Assembly (NCBI GenBank): GCA_964057225.1
Contig: OZ059895.1
Coordinates: 4,154,001 to 4,218,000 of the forward strand
Length of the DNA: 64,000 nucleotides
Reading direction: 5' to 3'
Source: Auanema rhodensis
Lineage: Eukaryota; Nematoda; Chromadorea; Rhabditida; Rhabditidae
Part shown: positions 49,401 to 62,813 of the stretch, piece after piece
How positions within the stretch are numbered: position 1 is the stretch's first letter
Layout: the number at the start of each line of letters is the position of its first letter
Position numbers and translations under genes: made by a program
Notes under the pieces: generated by a model
The model's database searches: none
The model's input: only the letters and a program-made list of their open reading frames with translations
Told to the model about the DNA's origin: nothing

Positions 49401-52400
49401 TAATTTAGCAAAAAGTAGATGTTTTTAGATTCCTTTTTTCAAGGCAAAGATGATGGACAATGTTATTCAACGAAAAAATTAATTCTTCAGGGTGAAAATC
49501 GAGGATATAAGTGTGAACTTATATCAGTTGATATCTCGGTGCATTTTCAAGCTAGCGCAAATCTGACGCTTAAAAATCCGCATCGAATGCACTATACTTC
49601 ATTGAGAAACGCTTAATACAAAACTTAGTTATGATCGTTTGAAAAATGATGCATTAGTGTATGTTGAGTTTCCATGTACACTCAACATTGCTTCCAAAAA
49701 CATTTTGACAAAAATTTTTTCGAAAAATTTCAAAATAATTTAGCAAAAAGTAGATGTTTTTAGATTCCTTTTTTCAAGGCAAAGACGATGGACAATGTTA
49801 TTCAACGAAAAAATTAATTCTTCAGGGTGAAAATCGAGGATATAAGTGTGAACTTATATCAGTTGATATCTCGGTGCATTTTCAAGCTAGCGCAAATCTG
49901 ATAACACAGATCGACGCAGCTTAAAAATCCGCATCGAATGCACTATACTACATTGAGAAACGCTTAATACAAAACTTAGTTATGATCGTTTGAAAAATGA
50001 TGCATTAGTGTATGTTGAGTTTCCATGTACACTCAACATTGCTTCCAAAAACATTTCGACAAAAATGTTTTCGAAAAATTTCAAAATAATTTAGCAAAAA
50101 GTAGATGTTTTTAGATTTCTTTTTTTAAGGCAAAGACGATGGACAATGTTATTCAACGAAAAAATTAATTCTTCAGGGTGAAAATCGAGGATATAAGTGT
50201 GAACTTATATCAGTTGATATCTCGGTGCATTTTCAAGCTAGCGCAAATCTGACGCTTAAAAATCCGCATCGAATGCACTATACTTCATTGAGAAACGCTT
50301 AATACAAAACTTAGTTATGATCGTTTGAAAAATGATGCATTAGTGTATGTTGAGTTTCCATGTACACTCAACATTGCTTCCAAAAACATTTCGACAAAAA
50401 TGTTTTCGAAAAATTTCAAAATAATTTAGCAAAAAGTAGATGTTTTTAGATTTCTTTTTTTAAGGCAAAGACGATGGACAATGTTATTCAACGAAAAAAT
50501 TAATTCTTCAGGGTGAAAATCGAGGATATAAGTGTGAACTTATATCAGTTGATATCTCGGTGCATTTTCAAGCTAGCGCAAATCTGATAACACAGATCGA
50601 CGCAGCTTAAAAATCCGCATCGAATGCACTATACTACATTGAGAAACGCTTAATACAAAAATTAGTTATGATCGTTTGAAAAATGATGCATTAGTGTATG
50701 TTGAGTTTCCATGTACACTCAACATTGCTTCCAAAAACATTTTGACAAAAATTTTTTCGAAAAATTTCAAAATAATTTAGCAAAAAGTAGATGTTTTTAG
50801 ATTCCTTTTTTCAAGGCAAAGATGATGGACAATGTTATTCAACGAAAAAATTAATTCTTCAGGGTGAAAATCGAGGATATAAGTGTGAACTTATATCAGT
50901 TGATATCTCGGTGCATTTTCAAGCTAGCGCAAATCTGACGCTTAAAAATCCGCATCGAATGCACTATACTTCATTGAGAAACGCTTAATACAAAACTTAG
51001 TTATGATCGTTTGAAAAATGATGCATTAGTGTATGTTGAGTTTCCATGTACACTCAACATTGCTTCCAAAAACATTTCGACAAAAATGTTTTCGAAAAAT
51101 TTCAAAATAATTTAGCAAAAAGTAGATGTTTTTAGATTTCTTTTTTTAAGGCAAAGACGATGGACAATGTTATTCAACGAAAAAATTAATTCTTCAGGGT
51201 GAAAATCGAGGATATAAGTGTGAACTTATATCAGTTGATATCTCGGTGCATTTTCAAGCTAGCGCAAATCTGATAACACAGATCGACGCAGCTTAAAAAT
51301 CCGCATCGAATGCACTATACTACATTGAGAAACGCTTAATACAAAAATTAGTTATGATCGTTTGAAAAATGATGCATTAGTGTATGTTGAGTTTCCATGT
51401 ACACTCAACATTGCTTCCAAAAACATTTTGACAAAAATTTTTTCGAAAAATTTCAAAATAATTTAGCAAAAAGTAGATGTTTTTAGATTTCTTTTTTTAA
51501 GGCAAAGACGATGGACAATGTTATTCAACGAAAAAATTAATTCTTCAGGGTGAAAATCGAGGATATAAGTGTGAACTTATATCAGTTGATATCTCGGTGC
51601 ATTTTCAAGCTAGCGCAAATCTGATAACACAGATCGACGCAGCTTAAAAATCCGCATCGAATGCACTATACTACATTGAGAAACGCTTAATACAAAAATT
51701 AGTTATGATCGTTTGAAAAATGATGCATTAGTGTATGTTGAGTTTCCATGTACACTCAACATTGCTTCCAAAAACATTTTGACAAAAATTTTTTCGAAAA
51801 ATTTCAAAATAATTTAGCAAAAAGTAGATGTTTTTAGATTCCTTTTTTCAAGGCAAAGATGATGGACAATGTTATTCAACGAAAAAATTAATTCTTCAGG
51901 GTGAAAATCGAGGATATAAGTGTGAACTTATATCAGTTGATATCTCGGTGCATTTTCAAGCTAGCGCAAATCTGACGCTTAAAAATCCGCATCGAATGCA
52001 CTATACTTCATTGAGAAACGCTTAATACAAAACTTAGTTATGATCGTTTGAAAAATGATGCATTAGTGTATGTTGAGTTTCCATGTACACTCAACATTGC
52101 TTCCAAAAACATTTTGACAAAAATTTTTTCGAAAAATTTCAAAATAATTTAGCAAAAAGTAGATGTTTTTAGATTCTTTTTTTCAAGGCAAAGATGATGG
52201 ACAATGTTATTCAACGAAAAAATTAATTCTTCAGGGTGAAAATCGAGGATATAAGTGTGAACTTATATCAGTTGATATCTCGGTGCATTTTCAAGCTAGC
52301 GCAAATCTGACGCTTAAAAATCCGCATCGAATGCACTATACTTCATTGAGAAACGCTTAATACAAAACTTAGTTATGATCGTTTGAAAAATGATGCATTA

Positions 52401-55400
52401 GTGTATGTTGAGTTTCCATGTACACTCAACATTGCTTCCAAAAACATTTTGACAAAAATTTTTTCGAAAAATTTCAAAATAATTTAGCAAAAAGTAGATG
52501 TTTTTAGATTCCTTTTTTTAAGGCAAAGATGATGGACAATGTTATTCAACGAAAAAATTAATTCTTCAGGGTGAAAATCGAGGATATAAGTGTGAACTTA
52601 TATCAGTTGATATCTCGGTGCATTTTTAAGCTAGCGCAAATCTGATAACACAGATCGACGCAGCTTAAAAATCCGCATCGAATGCACTATACTACATTGA
52701 GAAACGCTTAATACAAAACTTAGTTATGATCGTTTGAAAAATGATGCATTAGTGTATGTTGAGTTTCCATGTACACTCAACATTGCTTCCAAAAACATTT
52801 CGACAAAAATGTTTTCGAAAAATTTCAAAATAATTTAGCAAAAAGTAGATGTTTTTAGATTTCTTTTTTTAAGGCAAAGACGATGGACAATGTTATTCAA
52901 CGAAAAAATTAATTCTTCAGGGTGAAAATCGAGGATATAAGTGTGAACTTATATCAGTTGATATCTCGGTGCATTTTCAAGCTAGCGCAAATCTGATAAC
53001 ACAGATCGACGCAGCTTAAAAATCCGCATCGAATGCACTATACTACATTGAGAAACGCTTAATACAAAAATTAGTTATGATCGTTTGAAAAATGATGCAT
53101 TAGTGTATGTTGAGTTTCCATGTACACTCAACATTGCTTCCAAAAACATTTTGACAAAAATTTTTTCGAAAAATTTCAAAATAATTTAGCAAAAAGTAGA
53201 TGTTTTTAGATTCCTTTTTTCAAGGCAAAGATGATGGACAATGTTATTCAACGAAAAAATTAATTCTTCAGGGTGAAAATCGAGGATATAAGTGTGAACT
53301 TATATCAGTTGATATCTCGGTGCATTTTCAAGCTAGCGCAAATCTGATAACACAGATCGACGCAGCTTAAAAATCCGCATCGAATGCACTATACTACATT
53401 GAGAAACGCTTAATACAAAACTTAGTTATGATCGTTTGAAAAATGATGCATTAGTGTATGTTGAGTTTCCATGTACACTCAACATTGCTTCCAAAAACAT
53501 TTCGACAAAAATGTTTTCGAAAAATTTCAAAATAATTTAGCAAAAAGTAGATGTTTTTAGATTTCTTTTTTTAAGGCAAAGACGATGGACAATGTTATTC
53601 AACGAAAAAATTAATTCTTCAGGGTGAAAATCGAGGATATAAGTGTGAACTTATATCAGTTGATATCTCGGTGCATTTTCAAGCTAGCGCAAATCTGATA
53701 ACACAGATCGACGCAGCTTAAAAATCCGCATCGAATGCACTATACTACATTGAGAAACGCTTAATACAAAAATTAGTTATGATCGTTTGAAAAATGATGC
53801 ATTAGTGTATGTTGAGTTTCCATGTACACTCAACATTGCTTCCAAAAACATTTTGACAAAAATTTTTTCGAAAAATTTCAAAATAATTTAGCAAAAAGTA
53901 GATGTTTTTAGATTTCTTTTTTTAAGGCAAAGACGATGGACAATGTTATTCAACGAAAAAATTAATTCTTCAGGGTGAAAATCGAGGATATAAGTGTGAA
54001 CTTATATCAGTTGATATCTCGGTGCATTTTCAAGCTAGCGCAAATCTGATAACACAGATCGACGCAGCTTAAAAATCCGCATCGAATGCACTATACTACA
54101 TTGAGAAACGCTTAATACAAAAATTAGTTATGATCGTTTGAAAAATGATGCATTAGTGTATGTTGAGTTTCCATGTACACTCAACATTGCTTCCAAAAAC
54201 ATTTTGACAAAAATTTTTTCGAAAAATTTCAAAATAATTTAGCAAAAAGTAGATGTTTTTAGATTCCTTTTTTCAAGGCAAAGATGATGGACAATGTTAT
54301 TCAACGAAAAAATTAATTCTTCAGGGTGAAAATCGAGGATATAAGTGTGAACTTATATCAGTTGATATCTCGGTGCATTTTCAAGCTAGCGCAAATCTGA
54401 CGCTTAAAAATCCGCATCGAATGCACTATACTTCATTGAGAAACGCTTAATACAAAACTTAGTTATGATCGTTTGAAAAATGATGCATTAGTGTATGTTG
54501 AGTTTCCATGTACACTCAACATTGCTTCCAAAAACATTTTGACAAAAATTTTTTCGAAAAATTTCAAAATAATTTAGCAAAAAGTAGATGTTTTTAGATT
54601 CCTTTTTTTAAGGCAAAGATGATGGACAATGTTATTCAACGAAAAAATTAATTCTTCAGGGTGAAAATCGAGGATATAAGTGTGAACTTATATCAGTTGA
54701 TATCTCGGTGCATTTTTAAGCTAGCGCAAATCTGATAACACAGATCGACGCAGCTTAAAAATCCGCATCGAATGCACTATACTACATTGAGAAACGCTTA
54801 ATACAAAACTTAGTTATGATCGTTTGAAAAATGATGCATTAGTGTATGTTGAGTTTCCATGTACACTCAACATTGCTTCCAAAAACATTTTGACAAAAAT
54901 TTTTTCGAAAAATTTCAAAATAATTTAGCAAAAAGTAGATGTTTTTAGATTCCTTTTTTTAAGGCAGAGATGATGGACAATGTTATTCAACGAAAAAATT
55001 AATTCTTCAGGGTGAAAATCGAGGATATAAGTGTGAACTTATATCAGTTGATATCTCGTTGCATTTTCAAGCTAGCGCAAATCTGATAACACAGATCGAC
55101 GCAGCTTAAAAATCCGCATCGAATGCACTATACTACATTGAGAAACGCTTAATACAAAAATTAGTTATGATCGTTTGAAAAATGATGCATTAGTGTATGT
55201 TGAGTTTCCATGTACACTCAACATTGCTTCCAAAAACATTTTGACAAAAATTTTTTCGAAAAATTTCAAAATAATTTAGCAAAAAGTAGATGTTTTTAGA
55301 TTCCTTTTTTCAAGGCAAAGATGATGGACAATGTTATTCAACGAAAAAATTAATTCTTCAGGGTGAAAATCGAGGATATAAGTGTGAACTTATATCAGTT

Positions 55401-57277
55401 GATATCTCGTTGCATTTTCAAGCTAGCGCAAATCTGATAACACAGATCGACGCAGCTTAAAAATCCGCATCGAATGCACTATACTACATTGAGAAACGCT
55501 TAATACAAAAATTAGTTATGATCGTTTGAAAAATGATGCATTAGTGTATGTTGAGTTTCCATGTACACTCAACATTGCTTCCAAAAACATTTTGACAAAA
55601 ATTTTTTCGAAAAATTTCAAAATAATTTAGCAAAAAGTAGATGTTTTTAGATTCCTTTTTTCAAGGCAAAGATGATGGACAATGTTATTCAACGAAAAAA
55701 TTAATTCTTCAGGGTGAAAATCGAGGATATAAGTGTGAACTTATATCAGTTGATATCTCGGTGCATTTTCAAGCTAGCGCAAATCTGACGCTTAAAAATC
55801 CGCATCGAATGCACTATACTTCATTGAGAAACGCTTAATACAAAACTTAGTTATGATCGTTTGAAAAATGATGCATTAGTGTATGTTGAGTTTCCATGTA
55901 CACTCAACATTGCTTCCAAAAACATTTCGACAAAAATGTTTTCGAAAAATTTCAAAATAATTTAGCAAAAAGTAGATGTTTTTAGATTTCTTTTTTTAAG
56001 GCAAAGACGATGGACAATGTTATTCAACGAAAAAATTAATTCTTCAGGGTGAAAATCGAGGATATAAGTGTGAACTTATATCAGTTGATATCTCGGTGCA
56101 TTTTCAAGCTAGCGCAAATCTGACGCTTAAAAATCCGCATCGAATGCACTATACTTCATTGAGAAACGCTTAATACAAAACTTAGTTATGATCGTTTGAA
56201 AAATGATGCATTAGTGTATGTTGAGTTTCCATGTACACTCAACATTGCTTCCAAAAACATTTTGACAAAAATTTTTTCGAAAAATTTCAAAATAATTTAG
56301 CAAAAAGTAGATGTTTTTAGATTCCTTTTTTTAAGGCAAAGATGATGGACAATGTTATTCAACGAAAAAATTAATTCTTCAGGGTGAAAATCGAGGATAT
56401 AAGTGTGAACTTATATCAGTTGATATCTCGGTGCATTTTTAAGCTAGCGCAAATCTGATAACACAGATCGACGCAGCTTAAAAATCCGCATCGAATGCAC
56501 TATACTACATTGAGAAACGCTTAATACAAAACTTAGTTATGATCGTTTGAAAAATGATGCATTAGTGTATGTTGAGTTTCCATGTACACTCAACATTGCT
56601 TCCAAAAACATTTTGACAAAAATTTTTTCGAAAAATTTCAAAATAATTTAGCAAAAAGTAGATGTTTTTAGATTCCTTTTTTTAAGGCAAAGATGATGGA
56701 CAATGTTATTCAACGAAAAAATTAATTCTTCAGGGTGAAAATCGAGGATATAAGTGTGAACTTATATCAGTTGATATCTCGTTGCATTTTCAAGCTAGCG
56801 CAAATCTGATAACACAGATCGACGCAGCTTAAAAATCCGCATCGAATGCACTATACTACATTGAGAAACGCTTAATACAAAAATTAGTTATGATCGTTTG
56901 AAAAATGATGCATTAGTGTATGTTGAGTTTCCATGTACACTCAACATTGCTTCCAAAAACATTTTGACAAAAATTTTTTCGAAAAATTTCAAAATAATTT
57001 AGCAAAAAGTAGATGTTTTTAGATTCCTTTTTTCAAGGCAAAGATGATGGACAATGTTATTCAACGAAAAAATTAATTCTTCAGGGTGAAAATCGAGGAT
57101 ATAAGTGTGAACTTATATCAGTTGATATCTCGGTGCATTTTCAAGCTAGCGCAAATCTGACGCTTAAAAATCCGCATCGAATGCACTATACTTCATTGAG
57201 AAACGCTTAATACAAAACTTAGTTATGATCGTTTGAAAAATGATGCATTAGTGTATGTTGAGTTTCCATGTACACTC
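43430..57277. repeat. Mosaic segment without one stable higher-order unit
   Basis: Order: f a d e(T200) b-like(C200) d fx f d, a d e a(chimera) c d d, f a fx d(short) d, a d e a a b d f d e, a b c f(T191) a d(short) b c a, ending with the a unit at 56943. The trimer a-d-e (1037 bp to the next a) recurs at 42393 (just upstream), 46573 and 50721. Two class a units are adjacent at 51758 and 52093. Several units are recombinant: 44467, 44818, 47610, 55220. Ends are often A-type where the class norm is C-type. Confidence 0.8.
45520..45870. repeat. Monomer class fx, reference copy (C84, C92, C103)
   Basis: f-like left part with C84 and C92 but the GACGATGG (C103) state of d/e, and a long junction. 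Copies start at 45520 and 62463 (A-type end; the latter reads CCTTTTCTCAAGG) and at 49684 and 58650 (C-type end). The last two each follow a class a unit and share their context, which suggests common descent. Confidence 0.8.
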
Positions 57278-60200
57278 AACATTGCTTCCAAAAACATTTC
57301 GACAAAAATGTTTTCGAAAAATTTCAAAATAATTTAGCAAAAAGTAGATGTTTTTAGATTTCTTTTTTTAAGGCAAAGACGATGGACAATGTTATTCAAC
57401 GAAAAAATTAATTCTTCAGGGTGAAAATCGAGGATATAAGTGTGAACTTATATCAGTTGATATCTCGGTGCATTTTCAAGCTAGCGCAAATCTGATAACA
57501 CAGATCGACGCAGCTTAAAAATCCGCATCGAATGCACTATACTACATTGAGAAACGCTTAATACAAAAATTAGTTATGATCGTTTGAAAAATGATGCATT
57601 AGTGTATGTTGAGTTTCCATGTACACTGAACATTGCTTCCAAAAACATTTTGACAAAAATTTTTTCGAAAAATTTCAAAATAATTTAGCAAAAAGTAGAT
57701 GTTTTTAGATTCCTTTTTTCAAGGCAAAGATGATGGACAATGTTATTCAACGAAAAAATTAATTCTTCAGGGTGAAAATCGAGGATATAAGTGTGAACTT
57801 ATATCAGTTGATATCTCGGTGCATTTTCAAGCTAGCGCAAATCTGACGCTTAAAAATCCGCATCGAATGCACTATACTTCATTGAGAAACGCTTAATACA
57901 AAACTTAGTTATGATCGTTTGAAAAATGATGCATTAGTGTATGTTGAGTTTCCATGTACACTCAACATTGCTTCCAAAAACATTTCGACAAAAATGTTTT
58001 CGAAAAATTTCAAAATAATTTAGCAAAAAGTAGATGTTTTTAGATTTCTTTTTTTAAGGCAAAGACGATGGACAATGTTATTCAACGAAAAAATTAATTC
58101 TTCAGGGTGAAAATCGAGGATATAAGTGTGAACTTATATCAGTTGATATCTCGGTGCATTTTCAAGCTAGCGCAAATCTGATAACACAGATCGACGCAGC
58201 TTAAAAATCCGCATCGAATGCACTATACTACATTGAGAAACGCTTAATACAAAAATTAGTTATGATCGTTTGAAAAATGATGCATTAGTGTATGTTGAGT
58301 TTCCATGTACACTGAACATTGCTTCCAAAAACATTTTGACAAAAATTTTTTCGAAAAATTTCAAAATAATTTAGCAAAAAGTAGATGTTTTTAGATTCCT
58401 TTTTTCAAGGCAAAGATGATGGACAATGTTATTCAACGAAAAAATTAATTCTTCAGGGTGAAAATCGAGGATATAAGTGTGAACTTATATCAGTTGATAT
58501 CTCGGTGCATTTTCAAGCTAGCGCAAATCTGACGCTTAAAAATCCGCATCGAATGCACTATACTTCATTGAGAAACGCTTAATACAAAACTTAGTTATGA
58601 TCGTTTGAAAAATGATGCATTAGTGTATGTTGAGTTTCCATGTACACTCAACATTGCTTCCAAAAACATTTTGACAAAAATTTTTTCGAAAAATTTCAAA
58701 ATAATTTAGCAAAAAGTAGATGTTTTTAGATTCCTTTTTTCAAGGCAAAGACGATGGACAATGTTATTCAACGAAAAAATTAATTCTTCAGGGTGAAAAT
58801 CGAGGATATAAGTGTGAACTTATATCAGTTGATATCTCGGTGCATTTTCAAGCTAGCGCAAATCTGATAACACAGATCGACGCAGCTTAAAAATCCGCAT
58901 CGAATGCACTATACTACATTGAGAAACGCTCAATACAAAACTTAGTTATGATCGTTTGAAAAATGATGCATTAGTGTATGTTGAGTTTCCATGTACACTC
59001 AACATTGCTTCCAAAAACATTTCGACAAAAATGTTTTCGAAAAATTTCAAAATAATTTAGCAAAAAGTAGATGTTTTTAGATTTCTTTTTTTAAGGCAAA
59101 GACGATGGACAATGTTATTCAACGAAAAAATTAATTCTTCAGGGTGAAAATCGAGGATATAAGTGTGAACTTATATCAGTTGATATCTCGGTGCATTTTC
59201 AAGCTAGCGCAAATCTGATAACACAGATCGACGCAGCTTAAAAATCCGCATCGAATGCACTATACTACATTGAGAAACGCTTAATACAAAAATTAGTTAT
59301 GATCGTTTGAAAAATGATGCATTAGTGTATGTTGAGTTTCCATGTACACTCAACATTGCTTCCAAAAACATTTTGACAAAAATTTTTTCGAAAAATTTCA
59401 AAATAATTTAGCAAAAAGTAGATGTTTTTAGATTCCTTTTTTCAAGGCAAAGATGATGGACAATGTTATTCAACGAAAAAATTAATTCTTCAGGGTGAAA
59501 ATCGAGGATATAAGTGTGAACTTATATCAGTTGATATCTCGGTGCATTTTCAAGCTAGCGCAAATCTGACGCTTAAAAATCCGCATCGAATGCACTATAC
59601 TTCATTGAGAAACGCTTAATACAAAACTTAGTTATGATCGTTTGAAAAATGATGCATTAGTGTATGTTGAGTTTCCATGTACACTCAACATTGCTTCCAA
59701 AAACATTTCGACAAAAATGTTTTCGAAAAATTTCAAAATAATTTAGCAAAAAGTAGATGTTTTTAGATTTCTTTTTTTAAGGCAAAGACGATGGACAATG
59801 TTATTCAACGAAAAAATTAATTCTTCAGGGTGAAAATCGAGGATATAAGTGTGAACTTATATCAGTTGATATCTCGGTGCATTTTCAAGCTAGCGCAAAT
59901 CTGATAACACAGATCGACGCAGCTTAAAAATCCGCATCGAATGCACTATACTACATTGAGAAACGCTTAATACAAAAATTAGTTATGATCGTTTGAAAAA
60001 TGATGCATTAGTGTATGTTGAGTTTCCATGTACACTCAACATTGCTTCCAAAAACATTTTGACAAAAATTTTTTCGAAAAATTTCAAAATAATTTAGCAA
60101 AAAGTAGATGTTTTTAGATTTCTTTTTTTAAGGCAAAGACGATGGACAATGTTATTCAACGAAAAAATTAATTCTTCAGGGTGAAAATCGAGGATATAAG

Positions 60201-61409
60201 TGTGAACTTATATCAGTTGATATCTCGGTGCATTTTCAAGCTAGCGCAAATCTGATAACACAGATCGACGCAGCTTAAAAATCCGCATCGAATGCACTAT
60301 ACTACATTGAGAAACGCTTAATACAAAAATTAGTTATGATCGTTTGAAAAATGATGCATTAGTGTATGTTGAGTTTCCATGTACACTCAACATTGCTTCC
60401 AAAAACATTTTGACAAAAATTTTTTCGAAAAATTTCAAAATAATTTAGCAAAAAGTAGATGTTTTTAGATTCCTTTTTTCAAGGCAAAGATGATGGACAA
60501 TGTTATTCAACGAAAAAATTAATTCTTCAGGGTGAAAATCGAGGATATAAGTGTGAACTTATATCAGTTGATATCTCGGTGCATTTTCAAGCTAGCGCAA
60601 ATCTGACGCTTAAAAATCCGCATCGAATGCACTATACTTCATTGAGAAACGCTTAATACAAAACTTAGTTATGATCGTTTGAAAAATGATGCATTAGTGT
60701 ATGTTGAGTTTCCATGTACACTCAACATTGCTTCCAAAAACATTTCGACAAAAATGTTTTCGAAAAATTTCAAAATAATTTAGCAAAAAGTAGATGTTTT
60801 TAGATTTCTTTTTTTAAGGCAAAGACGATGGACAATGTTATTCAACGAAAAAATTAATTCTTCAGGGTGAAAATCGAGGATATAAGTGTGAACTTATATC
60901 AGTTGATATCTCGGTGCATTTTCAAGCTAGCGCAAATCTGATAACACAGATCGACGCAGCTTAAAAATCCGCATCGAATGCACTATACTACATTGAGAAA
61001 CGCTTAATACAAAAATTAGTTATGATCGTTTGAAAAATGATGCATTAGTGTATGTTGAGTTTCCATGTACACTCAACATTGCTTCCAAAAACATTTTGAC
61101 AAAAATTTTTTCGAAAAATTTCAAAATAATTTAGCAAAAAGTAGATGTTTTTAGATTCCTTTTTTCAAGGCAAAGATGATGGACAATGTTATTCAACGAA
61201 AAAATTAATTCTTCAGGGTGAAAATCGAGGATATAAGTGTGAACTTATATCAGTTGATATCTCGGTGCATTTTCAAGCTAGCGCAAATCTGACGCTTAAA
61301 AATCCGCATCGAATGCACTATACTTCATTGAGAAACGCTTAATACAAAACTTAGTTATGATCGTTTGAAAAATGATGCATTAGTGTATGTTGAGTTTCCA
61401 TGTACACTC
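57278..61409. repeat. d-a dimers and a-d-e trimers
   Basis: Order: d a, d a, fx d a d e a d a. The first two pairs (57278-57963, 57964-58649) repeat with a 686-bp step and share a rare CTGAAC base change at the end of each d unit (57628, 58314). The fx unit at 58650 has CGCTCAATAC. From 59352 the order a d e a d a uses standard class sequences. Confidence 0.83.
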
Positions 61410-62813
61410 AACATTGCTTCCAAAAACATTTTGACAAAAATTTTTTCGAAAAATATCAAATTAATTTAGCAAAAAGTAGATGTTTTTAGATTCATTTTTT
61501 TAAGGCAAAGACGATGGACAATGTTATTCAACGAAAAAATTAATTCTTCAGGGTGAAAATCGAGGATATAAGTGTGAACATATATCAGTTGATATCTCGG
61601 TGCATTTTCAAGCTAGCGCAAATCTGATAACACAGATCGACGCAGCTTAAAAATCCGCATCGAATGCACTATACTACATTGAGAAACGCTTAATACAAAA
61701 CTTAGTTATGATCGTTTGAAAAATGATGCATTAGTGTATGTTGAGTTTCCATGTACACTCAACATTGCTTCCAAAAACATTTTGACAAAAATTTTTTCGA
61801 AAAATTTCAAAATAATTTAGCAAAAAGTAGATGTTTTTAGATTCCTTTTTTTAAGGCAAAGATGATGGATAATGTTATTCAACGAAAAAATTAATTCTTC
61901 AGGGTGAAAATCGAGGATATAAGTGTGAACTTATATCAGTTGATATCTCGTTGCATTTTCAAGCTAGCGCAAATCTGATAACACAGATCGACGCAGCTTA
62001 AAAATCCGCATCGAATGCACTATACTACATTGAGAAACGCTTAATACAAAACTTAGTTATGATCGTTTGAAAAATGATGCATTAGTGTATGTTGAGTTTC
62101 CATGTACACTCAACATTGCTTCCAAAAACATTTCGACAAAAATGTTTTCGAAAAATTTCAAAATAATTTAGCAAAAAGTAGATGTTTTTAGATTTCTTTT
62201 TTTAAGGCAAAGACGATGGACAATGTTATTCAACGAAAAAATTAATTCTTCAGGGTGAAAATCGAGGATATAAGTGTGAACATATATCAGTTGATATCTC
62301 GGTGCATTTTCAAGCTAGCGCAAATCTGATAACACAGATCGACGCAGCTTAAAAATCCGCATCGAATACACTATACTACATTGAGAAACGTTTAATACAA
62401 AAATTAGTTATGATCGTTTGAAAAATGATGCATTAGTGTATGTTGAGTTTCCATGTACACTCAACATTGCTTCCAAAAACATTTTGACAAAAATTTTTTC
62501 GAAAAATTTCAAAATAATTTAGCAAAAAGTAGATGTTTTTAGATTCCTTTTCTCAAGGCAAAGACGATGGACAATGTTATTCAACGAAAAAATTAATTCT
62601 TCAGGGTGAAAATCGAGGATATAAGTGTGAACTTATATCAGTTGATATCTCGGTGCATTTTCAAGCTAGCGCAAATCTGATAACACAGATCGACGCAGCT
62701 TAAAAATCCGCATCGAATGCACTATACTACATTGAGAAACGCTTAATACAAAAATTAGTTATGATCGTTTGAAAAATGATGCATTAGTGTATGTTGAGTT
62801 TCCATGTACACTC
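61410..62813. repeat. Locally diverged units
   Basis: Four units carry more private substitutions than any others. The one at 61410 has AAATATCAAA, TTAATTTAG, GATTCATTTT and GAACATATATC. The c unit at 61761 has GGATAATG. The d unit at 62112 has GAACATATATC, CGAATACACT and CGTTTAATAC. The fx unit at 62463 has CCTTTTCTCAAGG. The shared GAACATATATC in alternate units shows copying between them. Units from 62814 are standard again. Confidence 0.85.
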
